This document shows positions 28,486 through 38,867 of a DNA stretch of 64,000 nt, one piece after another (the first letter of the stretch is position 1; each line of letters starts with the position of its first letter). The position numbers and the translations under genes are program-made. Location of the stretch: NCBI RefSeq assembly GCF_001050015.1, contig NZ_CVTB01000055.1:1-64000 (forward strand), read 5' to 3'. The notes beneath the pieces are model-generated. The model saw only the letters and a list, made by a program, of their open reading frames with translations. It had not been told where the DNA came from and did not search any database. Source of the stretch: Mycolicibacterium malmesburyense. GTDB lineage: Bacteria > Actinomycetota > Actinomycetes > Mycobacteriales > Mycobacteriaceae.

Positions 28486-29740
28486 ATGACGTCGGTGCGG
28501 AACACGCGGTCGCGGTGGACATTGGCGGCCGTGGCGCTGGCTTTGTTCTGTGTGCAGATCGACTACTTCGCGATGAACCTCGCCGTCCCGCGCATGGCCG
28601 ACGAGTTCGGCACCGACACAACCGACCTGCAGTGGATGTCGCCTTCCGGGTGGCACAAGGACTCGGCGCGGCCCTGATCTTCCCGGTGTCGGTGAGCGTA
28701 CTGACCAACGCCTACGGCGCCGCGCAGGCGGGCCGAGCGATCGGATTGGCCTACGGCATAGCCGCGTTGGGTAATGCGGCTGGGCCGCTCGTGGGCGGAC
28801 TGTTGACCGACACCGTCGGCTGGAGATGGATCTTCTGGCTCAATGTGCCCTTGACGCTGATGTCGTTCGCGATCGGTGCGCGCGTCGTCAGCGAGTCCTT
28901 CGACGAGTCGGCGCCGCGGCGCATCGACACCGCGGGACTGGCGCTCATCAGCGTCGGGATCGGACTGTTCACGTTGACTTCGCCCGTGCGCCGGGCTGGG
29001 GGTGGCTGTCGGTGTCGACGCTTGTCGCGTTCACCGGTGCGCTCCTCGCGCTGTCCGCGTTCGTCGTCGTGGAGAACAGAGTACGGTGGCCGCTCGTCGA
29101 CCTGTCCCTGGCGCGCAACGCGAGATTCACAGTCCTGGTGTTGGCGGGCACCCTCGCGAACATCGCCTACGCGGTGACCATCTTCTTGTCGACAGTGTTC
29201 CTGCAGGACGTGCGCGAACTCGACCCGTTGACGGCTGGACTGGGGTTCCTCGGCCCGTCGGCGGGCGCGGTGATCGGCGGTGTGATGGCGGGAAGGCTCG
29301 GCGCTCGACACTCACCGGCGTTGGTGATGGGTTCGACGACCGTTGTCGCCTCCCTCAGCCTCGGCGTCGTCGCGGTTTCGGGGAGCTGGCCGCTGTATCT
29401 GATTGCACTCAGCGCCTGCGGTCTGACGCTGGGTCTGGTGTACGCCTTCACGACCGTGGCGACGCAGGCGGTGGTGCGCCCGGAACGGGCCGGTGAGGCC
29501 GCCGGGGTGACGCTGACGGTGTTGGTATCGCTGGCCGGTGTCGGCGTGGCGGTCTCGTCGACCGCGCTGGAGATGTTGCAGCGCAACGGAATACCGGCCG
29601 CAGAGGCAATAGACGGAATTCTCGCGGTGCTCGCCGTGGTGCTGTTCACCGCGGGTGCGGTCGTGCTTTGGGTCGTCAGGCGAACGGCTACTCGGCCGGC
29701 GCCGTCGCTTCCATCGGTGTCGCCGCGGCCAGCGGAGTGA
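28486..29740 (+). pseudogene. Decayed DHA2-type MFS transporter gene
   Basis: Three reading frames must be joined to make one transporter. Frame 1 gives the normal start to DTTDLQWM, then jumps at about 28638 directly to FRVAQGLGAALIFPVSVSV in another frame. This means a segment of about 70 residues (helices 2-4 region) is deleted with a frame change. A second shift near 28980 moves from GLFTLTS to FARAPGWGWLSVSTL. The remaining C-terminal part up to 29740 is well preserved. Both lesions make a functional protein very unlikely. The 3' end overlaps the convergent cutinase by 53 bases. Confidence 0.88.
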
Positions 29741-30560
29741 TCGGCAGCGCCTCGGCGGCATCCGGCGTCACGGGCCCGGGTCCTATCAGCTGATACAGCG
29801 GCTGAGTCCAACGGTATCCGCCGGTGGTCTTCGTATAGCCGGTGTGGATGAGGGTGGAGACCTTCGACACCTCTTCTGCGTCGGGGTCGTAGTCGCAGAC
29901 CGCATCGCCGAGTTCGCAGACGCTGATCGTACGGGCGCCGATGGCCGGAGGCAGCGGCGCGGGTGCGTCGGCGAGGATCGGCCAATCCTGCGCGACGCCC
30001 TTTCCGGCGCCCGGAACGCTGGTGACCGAACCGATGTTGATGGTCGGATCGGCGGGCAGGCGGTCGCCGTCGGCGATGAGCAACGCGCCCACCACGTTCG
30101 GGTTCGTTCCGGCGGCATGCAGGTTGCGGTGCACCACCATCGCGCCCTGCGAATAACCGGCGAGCACCACCTTCGACTCCGGGCAGCGCTGGGTGAACGC
30201 GGTGTACTGCGACTCGAGCGCGGCCGCACCGGTGTCGACGCTGCCCATGAAGCCGAGCCACTCCCCGACGCCGCCGTCCTCGTCGGGCACCGCGACGGCG
30301 GGGTATTCGACGGCTTCGGCCGTCATCGTCCGGCCGTCGGCGGTCACCAGCTGACGCACGTCGAGATAGGACTGGTAGATGTCGTCGCCCATGCCCGCGT
30401 TCGAGGTCAGTTCGCCGACACGCTGTCCCGACCCCGCCGCGCCGAACCAGTGCACATCGGGGCAGCTGGGGGCGGCTTGAGCCGTAGCTGTGGACAGGCC
30501 CGCGAATGTGGCGCCCGCGATTGCGGCGGCGCTGGCGAGCGTGGTGACACGACCGAACAT
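29688..30560 (-). CDS. Secreted cutinase-family serine esterase
   Basis: A 290-residue exported protein with a Sec signal peptide ending AQA before APSCPDVHWF. The cutinase hallmarks are the nucleophile elbow GYSQGAMVVH, the Cys-Asp motif VCELGDAVCDYD and a late catalytic His in LIHTGYTKTT. Mycobacterial relatives hydrolyse esters of medium to long acids in the envelope or host lipids. It is convergent with the decayed MFS gene and upstream of the tuf terminator. The C-terminal 30 residues are Ala/Pro-rich and probably disordered. Confidence 0.88.
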   Translation of the reverse strand: MFGRVTTLASAAAIAGATFAGLSTATAQAAPSCPDVHWFGAAGSGQRVGELTSNAGMGDDIYQSYLDVRQLVTADGRTMTAEAVEYPAVAVPDEDGGVGEWLGFMGSVDTGAAALESQYTAFTQRCPESKVVLAGYSQGAMVVHRNLHAAGTNPNVVGALLIADGDRLPADPTINIGSVTSVPGAGKGVAQDWPILADAPAPLPPAIGARTISVCELGDAVCDYDPDAEEVSKVSTLIHTGYTKTTGGYRWTQPLYQLIGPGPVTPDAAEALPITPLAAATPMEATAPAE

Positions 30561-30717
30561 GAACCCTTACCCTTCTTCGCCCGACCAGGGCATACGCGAA
30601 GTACATCGTCGCGGCGCGCGCAGGCGTTACGAGAGGCCGAAACCGACGCAATGGCGGAATCCGCTCATACTTTTCCGCCCGATCGTCTGTTTCGGCGAGG
30701 CATTACTCCCGCATGCG

Positions 30718-30751
30718 AAAGCGGCGCCCACCCGGAGGTGAGCGCCGCTTT
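30718..30751 (-). terminator. Terminator hairpin after tuf
   Basis: AAAGCGGCGC (30718-30727) pairs with GCGCCGCTTT (30742-30751), with extra CACC/GGTG pairing inside the loop. It lies about 45 bases past the tuf stop on the minus strand and would end the str operon transcript. Confidence 0.8.
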
Positions 30752-30796
30752 GGCGGTAAAGCTAGATCACTCGAATGATCACGTCGGCTGAGCCGA

Positions 30797-31987
<1,191 letters not shown>

Positions 31988-32073
31988 TGTGTGGTCCTCC
32001 TGGACTGTGTTGGTGCTTGGTTAAGCAGTGTGTTGATCTTTGCAGTTGTGTCTCGCCGCGCAGCAGCCGGGGG

Positions 32074-34179
32074 CTATTGTCCCGTCGCCTTCGCGATGAT
32101 TTCCTTCGACACGGCCGCCGGAACTTCGGCGTACGAGTCGAACACCATGGAGTAGTTAGCCCGGCCCTGGGTCTTCGACCGAAGGTCGCCGACGTAGCCG
32201 AACATCTCCGACAGCGGTACCAGCGCCTTGACGACGCGAGCACCCGATCGCTCCTCCATGGCCTGGATCTGACCACGGCGGGAGTTCAGGTCACCGATCA
32301 CTTCACCCATGTAGTCCTCGGGTGTGGTCACTTCGACCGCCATGATCGGCTCGAGGATCACCGGCTGAGCGGCCTGAGCCGCCTTCTTCAGCACCTGTGA
32401 GCCCGCAACTTTGAAGGCCATTTCCGACGAGTCGACCTCGTGGTAAGCGCCGTCGAGCAGCGTCACCTTGAGGTTGACCAGCGGGTAGCCGGCCAGCACG
32501 CCGTACTGCATCGCGTCCTGGGCTCCGGCATCGACCGACGGAATGTACTCGCGCGGGATACGACCACCGGTGACCTTGTTCTCGAACTCGTAAGTCGCAC
32601 CGTCCTCGCCGGTGAACGGCTCGAGGTCGATGATGACCTTCGCGAACTGGCCCGAACCACCCGTCTGCTTCTTGTGGGTGAACTCGACCTTCTCGACCTT
32701 GCGCTTGATGGTCTCGCGGTAGGCCACCTGGGGCTTGCCGACGTTGGCCTCGACCTTGAACTCGCGCTTCATCCGATCGACGAGGATGTCGAGGTGAAGC
32801 TCGCCCATGCCGCCGATGACGGTCTGGCCGGTCTCCTGGTCCAGGTGGACCTTGAACGTCGGGTCCTCTTCGGCCAGCTTCTGGATCGCCGTGCCGAGCT
32901 TCTCCTGGTCGCTCTTGGTCTTGGGCTCGATGGCCACCTCGATGACCGGATCCGGGAACGTCATCGACTCGAGCACGATCTGCTCGTTGGCGTCGGACAG
33001 CGTGTCGCCGGTGGTGGTGTCCTTGAGCCCGATCACGGCGTAAATGTGCCCCGCGGAGGCCCGTTCGACGGGGTTCTCCTTGTTGGCGTGCATCTGGAAC
33101 AGCTTGCCCAGCCGCTCCTTCTTGCCCTTGGTGGAGTTGATGACCTGCGATCCGGACTCGACGGTGCCGGAGTAGACGCGGACGTAGGTCAGCTTGCCGA
33201 AGAACGGGTGCACCGCGATCTTGAACGCCAACGCCGAGAACGGTTCGTCGGTCGACGGCTTGCGGCTGATGGCCTCGTCTTCTTTACCGGGCACGTGCCC
33301 CTGCACGGACTCCACGTCCAGCGGAGACGGCAGGTAGTCGATGACCGCGTCGAGCATGGGCTGCACGCCCTTGTTCTTGAACGCGCTGCCGCACAGAACC
33401 GGGTAGAGCTCCGAGCCGACGGTCAGCTTGCGGATCGCCGCCTTGATCTCGGCGACCGTGAGCTCCTCGCCGCCGACGTACTTGTCCAGCAGCTCCTCGT
33501 CGGTCTCCGCGACGGCCTCGATCAGCTTGGTCCGGTACTCCTCGGCCTTCTCGGCAAGGTCGGCCGGGATGTCCTCGACCTCGTACTTCTCGCCGAGCGC
33601 GGTCTCGCCGCGCCACACCTTCGCCCTCATCTCGACCAGGTCGACGACGCCGATGAAGTCGTTCTCGGCGCCGATCGGCAGTTGGATCACCAGCGGCGTG
33701 GCCCCGAGGCGCTCCTCGATGGTGCGCACGGTGAAGTAGAAGTCGGCGCCCAGCTTGTCCATCTTGTTGACGAAGCAGATGCGGGGCACGTCGTACTTAT
33801 CGGCCTGCCGCCAGACCTGCTCGGACTGCGGCTCCACGCCCTCTTTGCCGTCGAACACGGCGACGGCGCCGTCGAGCACGCGCAGGCTGCGCTCCACCTC
33901 GACGGTGAAGTCGACGTGGCCCGGGGTGTCGATGATGTTGATCTGGTTGTCGTTCCAGAAGCACGTCACGGCCGCGGAGGTGATGGTGATCCCCCGCTCC
34001 TGCTCCTGCTCCATCCAGTCGGTGGTCGAAGCGCCGTCGTGCGTCTCACCGATCTTGTAGTTGACGCCGGTGTAGTACAGGATGCGTTCGGTCGTCGTGG
34101 TCTTGCCGGCATCGATGTGCGCCATGATGCCGATGTTGCGGACCTTGTTCAGGTCGGTAAGCACGTCCTTCTGTGCCAC
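32074..34179 (-). CDS. fusA: Elongation factor G
   Basis: A 701-residue translocase GTPase. It starts at a GTG ([38 protein letters not shown]) and shows the switch region [33 protein letters not shown] and [10 protein letters not shown], then domains II-V up to [12 protein letters not shown]. It lies between rpsG and tuf as in all str operons. The 69-base rpsG-fusA gap holds a CGTCCCG/CGGGACG hairpin at 34220-34243 that may adjust or stabilise downstream transcripts. Confidence 0.99.
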   Translation of the reverse strand: MAQKDVLTDLNKVRNIGIMAHIDAGKTTTTERILYYTGVNYKIGETHDGASTTDWMEQEQERGITITSAAVTCFWNDNQINIIDTPGHVDFTVEVERSLRVLDGAVAVFDGKEGVEPQSEQVWRQADKYDVPRICFVNKMDKLGADFYFTVRTIEERLGATPLVIQLPIGAENDFIGVVDLVEMRAKVWRGETALGEKYEVEDIPADLAEKAEEYRTKLIEAVAETDEELLDKYVGGEELTVAEIKAAIRKLTVGSELYPVLCGSAFKNKGVQPMLDAVIDYLPSPLDVESVQGHVPGKEDEAISRKPSTDEPFSALAFKIAVHPFFGKLTYVRVYSGTVESGSQVINSTKGKKERLGKLFQMHANKENPVERASAGHIYAVIGLKDTTTGDTLSDANEQIVLESMTFPDPVIEVAIEPKTKSDQEKLGTAIQKLAEEDPTFKVHLDQETGQTVIGGMGELHLDILVDRMKREFKVEANVGKPQVAYRETIKRKVEKVEFTHKKQTGGSGQFAKVIIDLEPFTGEDGATYEFENKVTGGRIPREYIPSVDAGAQDAMQYGVLAGYPLVNLKVTLLDGAYHEVDSSEMAFKVAGSQVLKKAAQAAQPVILEPIMAVEVTTPEDYMGEVIGDLNSRRGQIQAMEERSGARVVKALVPLSEMFGYVGDLRSKTQGRANYSMVFDSYAEVPAAVSKEIIAKATGQ

Positions 34180-34248
34180 AGAAGTCTTCTCTTTCGCTTG
34201 GTAGTTGCTGTTGTCATTTCGTCCCGCCGACGTCGCCGGGACGACACA

Positions 34249-34719
34249 TCACCAGCGGTAGTGCGCGAATGCGCGGTTTGCCTCGGCCATCTTGTGGGTG
34301 TCCTCGCGCCGCTTCACGGCCGCACCCAGGCCATTGCTGGCGTCGAGGATCTCGTTCGCCAGGCGCTCGATCATGGTCTTCTCGCGACGGGCCTTGCTGA
34401 AGCTGACCAGCCACCGGAGAGCCAGCGTGACCGAGCGATCTGGACGCACCTCCACGGGAACCTGGTAGGTGGCGCCGCCGACTCGACGACTGCGGACCTC
34501 GAGTGCCGGCTTGACGTTGTCCAGAGCGCGCTTGAGGGTGACCACCGGATCGGTGCCGGTCTTTTCGCGGGCCTGTTCGAGCGCACCATAAACAATGCGT
34601 TCGGCGAGCGATTTCTTCCCGTCCAGCAGAACCTTGTTGACCAGCTGAGTGACCAGCTGCGACCCGTAGACCGGATCGTTGACCAACGGACGCTTGGGCG
34701 CCGGTCCCTTGCGCGGCAT
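34249..34719 (-). CDS. rpsG: 30S ribosomal protein S7
   Basis: S7 nucleates assembly of the 16S rRNA 3' domain and touches the E-site tRNA. The protein is 156 residues with the family start [22 protein letters not shown] and the conserved [18 protein letters not shown] and [20 protein letters not shown] end. Its start codon shares one base with the rpsL stop. Confidence 0.98.
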   Translation of the reverse strand: MPRKGPAPKRPLVNDPVYGSQLVTQLVNKVLLDGKKSLAERIVYGALEQAREKTGTDPVVTLKRALDNVKPALEVRSRRVGGATYQVPVEVRPDRSVTLALRWLVSFSKARREKTMIERLANEILDASNGLGAAVKRREDTHKMAEANRAFAHYRW

Positions 34720-35093
34720 CAGCTCTTCTCCTTCTTCGCGCCGTAGCGGCTACGCGCCTGCTTGCGGTTCTTCACACCCTGGGTGTCCAGGGAGCCGCGA
34801 ATGATCTTGTAGCGCACACCCGGCAGGTCCTTCACACGGCCGCCGCGCACCAGCACCATCGAGTGCTCCTGCAGGTTGTGGCCCTCGCCCGGGATGTAGG
34901 CGGTGACCTCGACCGCGCTGGTCAGCTTGACGCGCGCGACCTTCCGAAGCGCCGAGTTCGGCTTCTTCGGGGTGGTCGTGTACACGCGGGTGCACACCCC
35001 GCGGCGCTGCGGGCTGCCCTTGAGGGCCGCGGTCTTCGCCTTGGCGGGCTTGTCGTGGCGACCCTTGCGGACCAGCTGCTGGATGGTTGGCAT
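34719..35093 (-). CDS. rpsL: 30S ribosomal protein S12
   Basis: S12 controls decoding accuracy and is the target site of streptomycin resistance. The protein is 124 residues starting [15 protein letters not shown]. The two resistance positions carry wild-type Lys, seen in [12 protein letters not shown] and [13 protein letters not shown], so streptomycin susceptibility at this locus is expected. It is the first gene of the str operon behind a leader of about 220 nt. Confidence 0.98.
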   Translation of the reverse strand: MPTIQQLVRKGRHDKPAKAKTAALKGSPQRRGVCTRVYTTTPKKPNSALRKVARVKLTSAVEVTAYIPGEGHNLQEHSMVLVRGGRVKDLPGVRYKIIRGSLDTQGVKNRKQARSRYGAKKEKS

Positions 35094-35416
35094 CTACCGG
35101 CTTTCTGTGTTGCTGCTTCTTAAGTTCTGGTCAAGTCTCTGTACTGCGCTTTTACCCGGGGCACGTACCCCGCGACCGGGTGTGTCGCACGCGTCCGCCC
35201 AAGAAATCCGAAGGCATTGCCTCAATTCTCAGAGCATGGCGACATGCGAATTGGCCCGGCGTGCAGGCACGCTTGCGTTTTGATTCGCCCGCAAGCGCCT
35301 TATCTGCCAGGCACGATCGTCCACAATACCAGCACAGAGGCAGCGCTCCAAACCCGTCGGCCGCGCCCTAACCGCAGGTCAGGTTACCTTCTCCCGGATG
35401 GTGCCGGCGCGTGCGG
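35094..35416 (-). other. str operon leader and upstream non-coding region
   Basis: About 320 bases without a gene. From the proposed promoter at 35323-35351 roughly 220 nt would be transcribed before rpsL. At 35168-35188 (minus strand GCGACACACCCG, then GT, then CGCGGGG) lies the counterpart of the S10 leader element. An inverted repeat AAACGCAAGCG/CGCTTGCGGG-like pair flanks 35270-35300. The ribosome binding region before rpsL is purine-rich but weak. Confidence 0.6.
35323..35351 (-). promoter_or_regulatory. Probable SigA-type promoter of the str operon
   Basis: On the minus strand TTGGAG (35346-35351) is followed after exactly 17 bases by TATTGT (35323-35328), matching the TANNNT -10 consensus. 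The -35 hexamer is identical to the one proposed for the S10 operon, which suggests coordinated growth-rate control of both ribosomal operons. Confidence 0.6.
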
Positions 35417-36004
35417 CTACCGACGCTCCATACCGGACGCCAACCGCATCACCATGTCGCTGTACACGGCGTCGGTGTCGATGCCATTCATTGCCCCGGT
35501 CATCTCCAACAGAACGAAACCGTGCATGGCCGACCAGAATTCGAGCGCCGCATAGAACGCGTTCTCACCCTCGAGCCCGTAGGAGCCCAGGACCGCGATG
35601 ACCGGTGCCGCGGCCGCCCTGGTGGCCTCGGTGAATTCGGGATCGTCGCCGCCCAACGGCATCCGGGTGAAGGCCGAATAGCGCCCCGGGTGGTGATGTG
35701 CGTAGCTGCGGTAGGCACTCGCCATCGCGGTCACCGCGTCGTCGCGGGTGCGGCCCTCGGCGACGTTGGTGAGCATGCCGATGATGTCGCCGACGACGCG
35801 CATCCGCACCGTTCTGCGCAGGTCCTCAAGGCTGTTGACGTGGTTGTACAGCGAGGGGCCCTTGGTGCCGAGTTGGGTGGCGAGCGCGTTGATCGTCAGC
35901 GCGTCCCAGCCCTCGCGGTCCAGGAAGGTCAGTGCGGCGTTGACGATCGACTCGCGGCTGAGCCGGGGGGCTTTCCTGGCGGGCGTGCTCGAGGGCTGTG
36001 CCAT
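35417..36004 (-). CDS. TetR family regulator (Rv0681-like)
   Basis: A 195-residue regulator with an N-terminal HTH (LSRESIVNAALTFLDREGWDALTINALATQLGTKGPSLYNHV) and the C-terminal WHG-type TetR domain (FWSAMHGFVLLEMTGAMNGID). The same gene lies just upstream of rpsL in M. tuberculosis (Rv0681). A 29-bp inverted repeat directly before it is the likely autoregulatory operator. Ligand and other targets are unknown. Confidence 0.87.
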   Translation of the reverse strand: MAQPSSTPARKAPRLSRESIVNAALTFLDREGWDALTINALATQLGTKGPSLYNHVNSLEDLRRTVRMRVVGDIIGMLTNVAEGRTRDDAVTAMASAYRSYAHHHPGRYSAFTRMPLGGDDPEFTEATRAAAAPVIAVLGSYGLEGENAFYAALEFWSAMHGFVLLEMTGAMNGIDTDAVYSDMVMRLASGMERR

Positions 36005-36050
36005 GCGCGGTTGGCCCCCTACGTCTCGTCGCGTCCGTCGTTGATTCCCG

Positions 36051-36079
36051 GGAGAAAACTAACACCTCTAGTTTCCTCC
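36051..36079. promoter_or_regulatory. 29-bp inverted repeat, likely TetR operator
   Basis: GGAGAAAACTA (36051-36061), seven bases, TAGTTTCCTCC (36069-36079): ten of eleven positions of the arms are complementary. It lies between the TetR start codon (36004) and the stop of the upstream lipoprotein gene (36083), the right place for autorepression. Confidence 0.65.
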
Positions 36080-36082
36080 GAG

Positions 36083-36616
36083 TCAGTTGACGCGCTCCTG
36101 ACTGAGCTCGGCGAGTTGCTCGGTGATCGAGCACAGATCGGGCAGCGTCGCGGGGTTCATCGTCTGGATGGACCACGTGATGACATCGCCACCCTTGGCC
36201 ACATAGAAACTGCACGCATTGCCGTCGAACGCCTTGAAACCCTTGTTGCCGTCGACGGAGAGCTCGGTCAGCGTGCGACCGGCCTGTTGTTCGAGCCTGC
36301 GCTCGGTGTCCATGTCGCTGCCGCGGTACCACCACGTCGAGATGCCCATCCCCGCCCCGACGGTGCCGAACACCGTGTTCTCCTGCCAGAAGCAGCCGGC
36401 ATCGCTGACGACGGCCTTGGTGAACTCGTCCGATCCGACCGCCGCGGCGATGTCGGCGTCGGTGATGCCGTTGCAGTCGACGCTGCGGAATCCGCCGCCG
36501 GGTTTGGGCGTCGGCGACGAGGACGAGGTGTCGTCTGCCGAACCGCACGCCGTGAGCAGCGCGGCGCACGCGGCCAGCGCGATCAGGCGGCGATTCCAGC
36601 GAGCGGACACCGTCAC
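36083..36616 (-). CDS. DUF3558 family lipoprotein
   Basis: A 177-residue predicted lipoprotein. The start at the GTG at 36616 overlaps the previous gene's stop (GTGA). The signal sequence RRLIALAACAALLTACGS carries the lipobox LTAC. The mature part has the DUF3558 pattern with spaced cysteines (VDCNG, DAGCFW, GNACSFY, DLCSIT) and a Trp-rich core. It is paralogous in outline to the gene just upstream; both are probably envelope-exposed. Function unknown. Confidence 0.8.
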   Translation of the reverse strand: MTVSARWNRRLIALAACAALLTACGSADDTSSSSPTPKPGGGFRSVDCNGITDADIAAAVGSDEFTKAVVSDAGCFWQENTVFGTVGAGMGISTWWYRGSDMDTERRLEQQAGRTLTELSVDGNKGFKAFDGNACSFYVAKGGDVITWSIQTMNPATLPDLCSITEQLAELSQERVN

Positions 36617-37146
36617 ATCTCCGATTTCAGGGTGGCCGACAACAGCTTCTGCGCCTCCTGGCATGGATCGCCACCGCGTTGATCGCGGAACTGCACCCAC
36701 CAACTGAGGACTCCGCTGCCCGCCGCGGCGGTCACCGAACACGCCGGGCCGGTGATGTCGCGCCGAGCCGTGAAGGCCGGGTGGCGCTCCACGTCGGCGT
36801 CGGTGATCTGCGCGCCGCGTTCTTCGGCCAGCGCGCGTTCGCGATCGAGGCTGCCGTTGTGGAACCAGGAGTAGGTCGCGTCGATCGTCAGGTCGCCGCG
36901 AAACAGCACGTACTGGCAGACCGCCCCGCTGTAGGGCCGCACCACGCTGTCGGCCGCCAAGATCTCCTGAACGGTCTCGTCGTCCAGCAGCCCGCAGCGG
37001 TCGTCGACATAGCCGAAATCGCGGTCGGGATCGGGAGCGGCGGGCGTGGCCCGCTGCGCGCTTCCGGTGACGGTCTCAGCACACCCTGCCACCGTCATTA
37101 CCGCTACGACCGCCGCGACAGCAATCGGACCGAACCGCCAACGCAT
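36613..37146 (-). CDS. DUF3558 family lipoprotein
   Basis: A 177-residue predicted lipoprotein with signal peptide FGPIAVAAVVAVMTVAGC (lipobox VAGC) and the DUF3558 features DDRCGLLDDETVQEIL, AVCQYVLF, GPACSVTAAAG and DPCQEAQKLL. It heads a two-gene unit with the following DUF3558 gene. The start region is divergent from the DUF3060 pair. This gene pair has opposite orientation to what the M. tuberculosis order would predict for Rv0679c/Rv0680c, so it is probably an addition rather than their counterpart. Confidence 0.8.
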   Translation of the reverse strand: MRWRFGPIAVAAVVAVMTVAGCAETVTGSAQRATPAAPDPDRDFGYVDDRCGLLDDETVQEILAADSVVRPYSGAVCQYVLFRGDLTIDATYSWFHNGSLDRERALAEERGAQITDADVERHPAFTARRDITGPACSVTAAAGSGVLSWWVQFRDQRGGDPCQEAQKLLSATLKSEM

Positions 37147-37233
37147 CGCCGCTCACGGTACCCAGCGCCACCGTCGATAGCGACTCGGGTGAACCATCCC
37201 AAGACCGGAACCCGGCAACGTACGCTCTTGTGC

Positions 37234-37668
37234 ATGATGCGGACCGTTGCAGCCCGATCGCTTGCGGCATCCACCGTCGTCTTTCCGCTGCTCCTCGCCG
37301 CTCCCGGGGCGCAGGCCGAACCGGTGGTCTGCAATCCGCTGTTGCGTCAGTGCGCCGACACCAGTGTCGTCGGTGCGCACCGGGGCACGGACACCACAAT
37401 CACGGGCATCGGCGTCGTCGAGACGATCGACTGCGCCGATTCCACGCTGCTCGTCAACGGCGCCTACAACAAGATCACCACGCTGGGAACCTGCTGGGCG
37501 GTGACGATGCAGGGCAACGGCAACATCGTCGTCGCCGACAACGTGATCAACGACATCACAGTCTACGGCTGGGACCAGACGGTGCTGTACAAGAACGGAA
37601 ACCCGCTCGTCCTGGATCGCGGACGCGAACTGGGGATGACGAACCGCATCAACCGGGTACCCGCATGA
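37234..37668 (+). CDS. Exported DUF3060 protein
   Basis: A 144-residue protein with a signal peptide ending APGAQA before EPVVCNPLLRQC. The mature part shows the DUF3060 repeats of short strands (TIDCADSTLLVNGAYNKIT, GNGNIVVADNVINDITVYG), suggesting a small beta-helix. The ATG at 37234 (or 37237) follows the DUF3558 divergent region. The stop overlaps the next start by four bases. From position and orientation it may correspond to Rv0680c of M. tuberculosis. Function unknown. Confidence 0.75.
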   Translation: MMRTVAARSLAASTVVFPLLLAAPGAQAEPVVCNPLLRQCADTSVVGAHRGTDTTITGIGVVETIDCADSTLLVNGAYNKITTLGTCWAVTMQGNGNIVVADNVINDITVYGWDQTVLYKNGNPLVLDRGRELGMTNRINRVPA

Positions 37669-38075
37669 GTATGCGCGCCACATCCATCGCCTATCCGTTC
37701 GTCGCCGCCGTCGCCGCCCTTCTGCTCGCCGGCTGCGGATCCGAGAGCTCCGACACCAACACCCCCACCGCGACCGCGGGCGATACGGGCGCCCAGGTCG
37801 AAGTCGGCAACACGATCAATTACGGCTCGTTCGGCACGACCGCCGACATCGACTGCGCCGACGGCAAATCGCTGAACATCGGCGGGTCGAACAACACCCT
37901 CACCGTCAAAGGCACCTGCGCGAACGTGAACATCGGCGGCGCCGACAACAAGGTCACCTTCGACCGCATCGACAAGGAGATCAGCGTCGTCGGCCTCAAC
38001 AACACGGTGACCTACAAGGACGGCGACCCCAACGTCAACGACACCGGCAACAACAACAAGATCTCCAAGGGCTGA
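37665..38075 (+). CDS. DUF3060 lipoprotein, Thr/Asn-rich
   Basis: A 136-residue predicted lipoprotein with lipobox LAGC in FVAAVAALLLAGCGSES. A Thr-rich linker and DUF3060 strands rich in Asn, Thr and Gly follow (DCADGKSLNIGGSNNTLTVKG, ADNKVTFDRIDKEISVVG). It overlaps the upstream DUF3060 gene by four bases. It probably matches the threonine-rich Rv0679c envelope protein of M. tuberculosis; that link is by position and composition only. Confidence 0.75.
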   Translation: MSMRATSIAYPFVAAVAALLLAGCGSESSDTNTPTATAGDTGAQVEVGNTINYGSFGTTADIDCADGKSLNIGGSNNTLTVKGTCANVNIGGADNKVTFDRIDKEISVVGLNNTVTYKDGDPNVNDTGNNNKISKG

Positions 38076-38102
38076 GCCGGAAGAGGGCGTGCGCGACGAC
38101 CG

Positions 38103-38867
38103 CTAGGCGTCGGCGCCATGCCTGCCGGCACCAGACGCGAAACGCGCTGCGCCCTCTAAGGATTCGGCGGCGACACGCGACATGCTGCCGAACTCGAAGT
38201 CCATGGCCTCGGCCTCCGAGCGACCCCACTGGTTGAGCGCCGACAGCCGGTCGGCGCGCATGCACTGCTGCGGGAGCTTGGCCAGGTCCGCGGCGAGTTC
38301 CTCGGCCCGGCGGCGTGCCTCCCCCTTCGGCACCACCCGGTTGGCCAACCCCATCGCCAGGGCTTCGGAAGCGTCGACGGCGCGGCCGGTGAGGATGAGG
38401 TCCATGGCCCGGCTGTGCCCGATCAACCGCGGGAGCCGGACGGTCCCCCCGTCGATCAGCGGGACGCCCCACCGTCGGCAGAACACCCCCATGGTCGCGT
38501 CCTCCTCGACGACGCGCAGATCGCACCACAACGCCAGCTCCAGACCGCCGGCCACGGCGTATCCGCTCACGGCCGCGATCACCGGCTTGGACAACACCAT
38601 TCGGCTGGGCCCCATGGGACCCGGACCGGTTCGGTGCACCGGATTGGAGTCCGGCGTCCCGAACGCTTTGAGATCGGCTCCGGCGCAGAATGTTCCGTTG
38701 TCACCCCACAACACCGCGACGGCGGCCGAATCGTCCTTGTCGAATTCGTCGAACGCCGAGTACAGGGCCGCGGCGGCCGGCCCGTTGACGGCGTTGCGCG
38801 CCTCCGGACGATTCATGATCACCGTCGTCACGGCACCGTTCTTCTCGACCCGCACTCCACCCGTCAT
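38103..38867 (-). CDS. echA5: Enoyl-CoA hydratase/isomerase family protein EchA5
   Basis: A 254-residue crotonase-fold enzyme of fatty-acid or branched acyl-CoA breakdown. The oxyanion-hole motifs are the FCAGADLKAF stretch and SGYAVAGGLELALWCDL. The usual hydratase second glutamate region reads GVFCRRWGVPLIDGGTVRLPR. It is the last gene of the fadE8-echA4-PaaX-echA5 operon and overlaps the regulator by four bases. The substrate is not evident. Confidence 0.87.
   Translation of the reverse strand: MTGGVRVEKNGAVTTVIMNRPEARNAVNGPAAAALYSAFDEFDKDDSAAVAVLWGDNGTFCAGADLKAFGTPDSNPVHRTGPGPMGPSRMVLSKPVIAAVSGYAVAGGLELALWCDLRVVEEDATMGVFCRRWGVPLIDGGTVRLPRLIGHSRAMDLILTGRAVDASEALAMGLANRVVPKGEARRRAEELAADLAKLPQQCMRADRLSALNQWGRSEAEAMDFEFGSMSRVAAESLEGAARFASGAGRHGADA

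Noticed and set aside
32440..34746. Long plus-strand open frame opposite fusA and rpsG
   Set aside because: Mirror frame of fusA with low-complexity composition. EF-G on the other strand is unmistakable.
38076..38102. Remnant of mmpS5/mmpL5 between the DUF3060 gene and echA5
   Set aside because: The gap is only 27 bases and shows no similarity to membrane transporter coding sequence.
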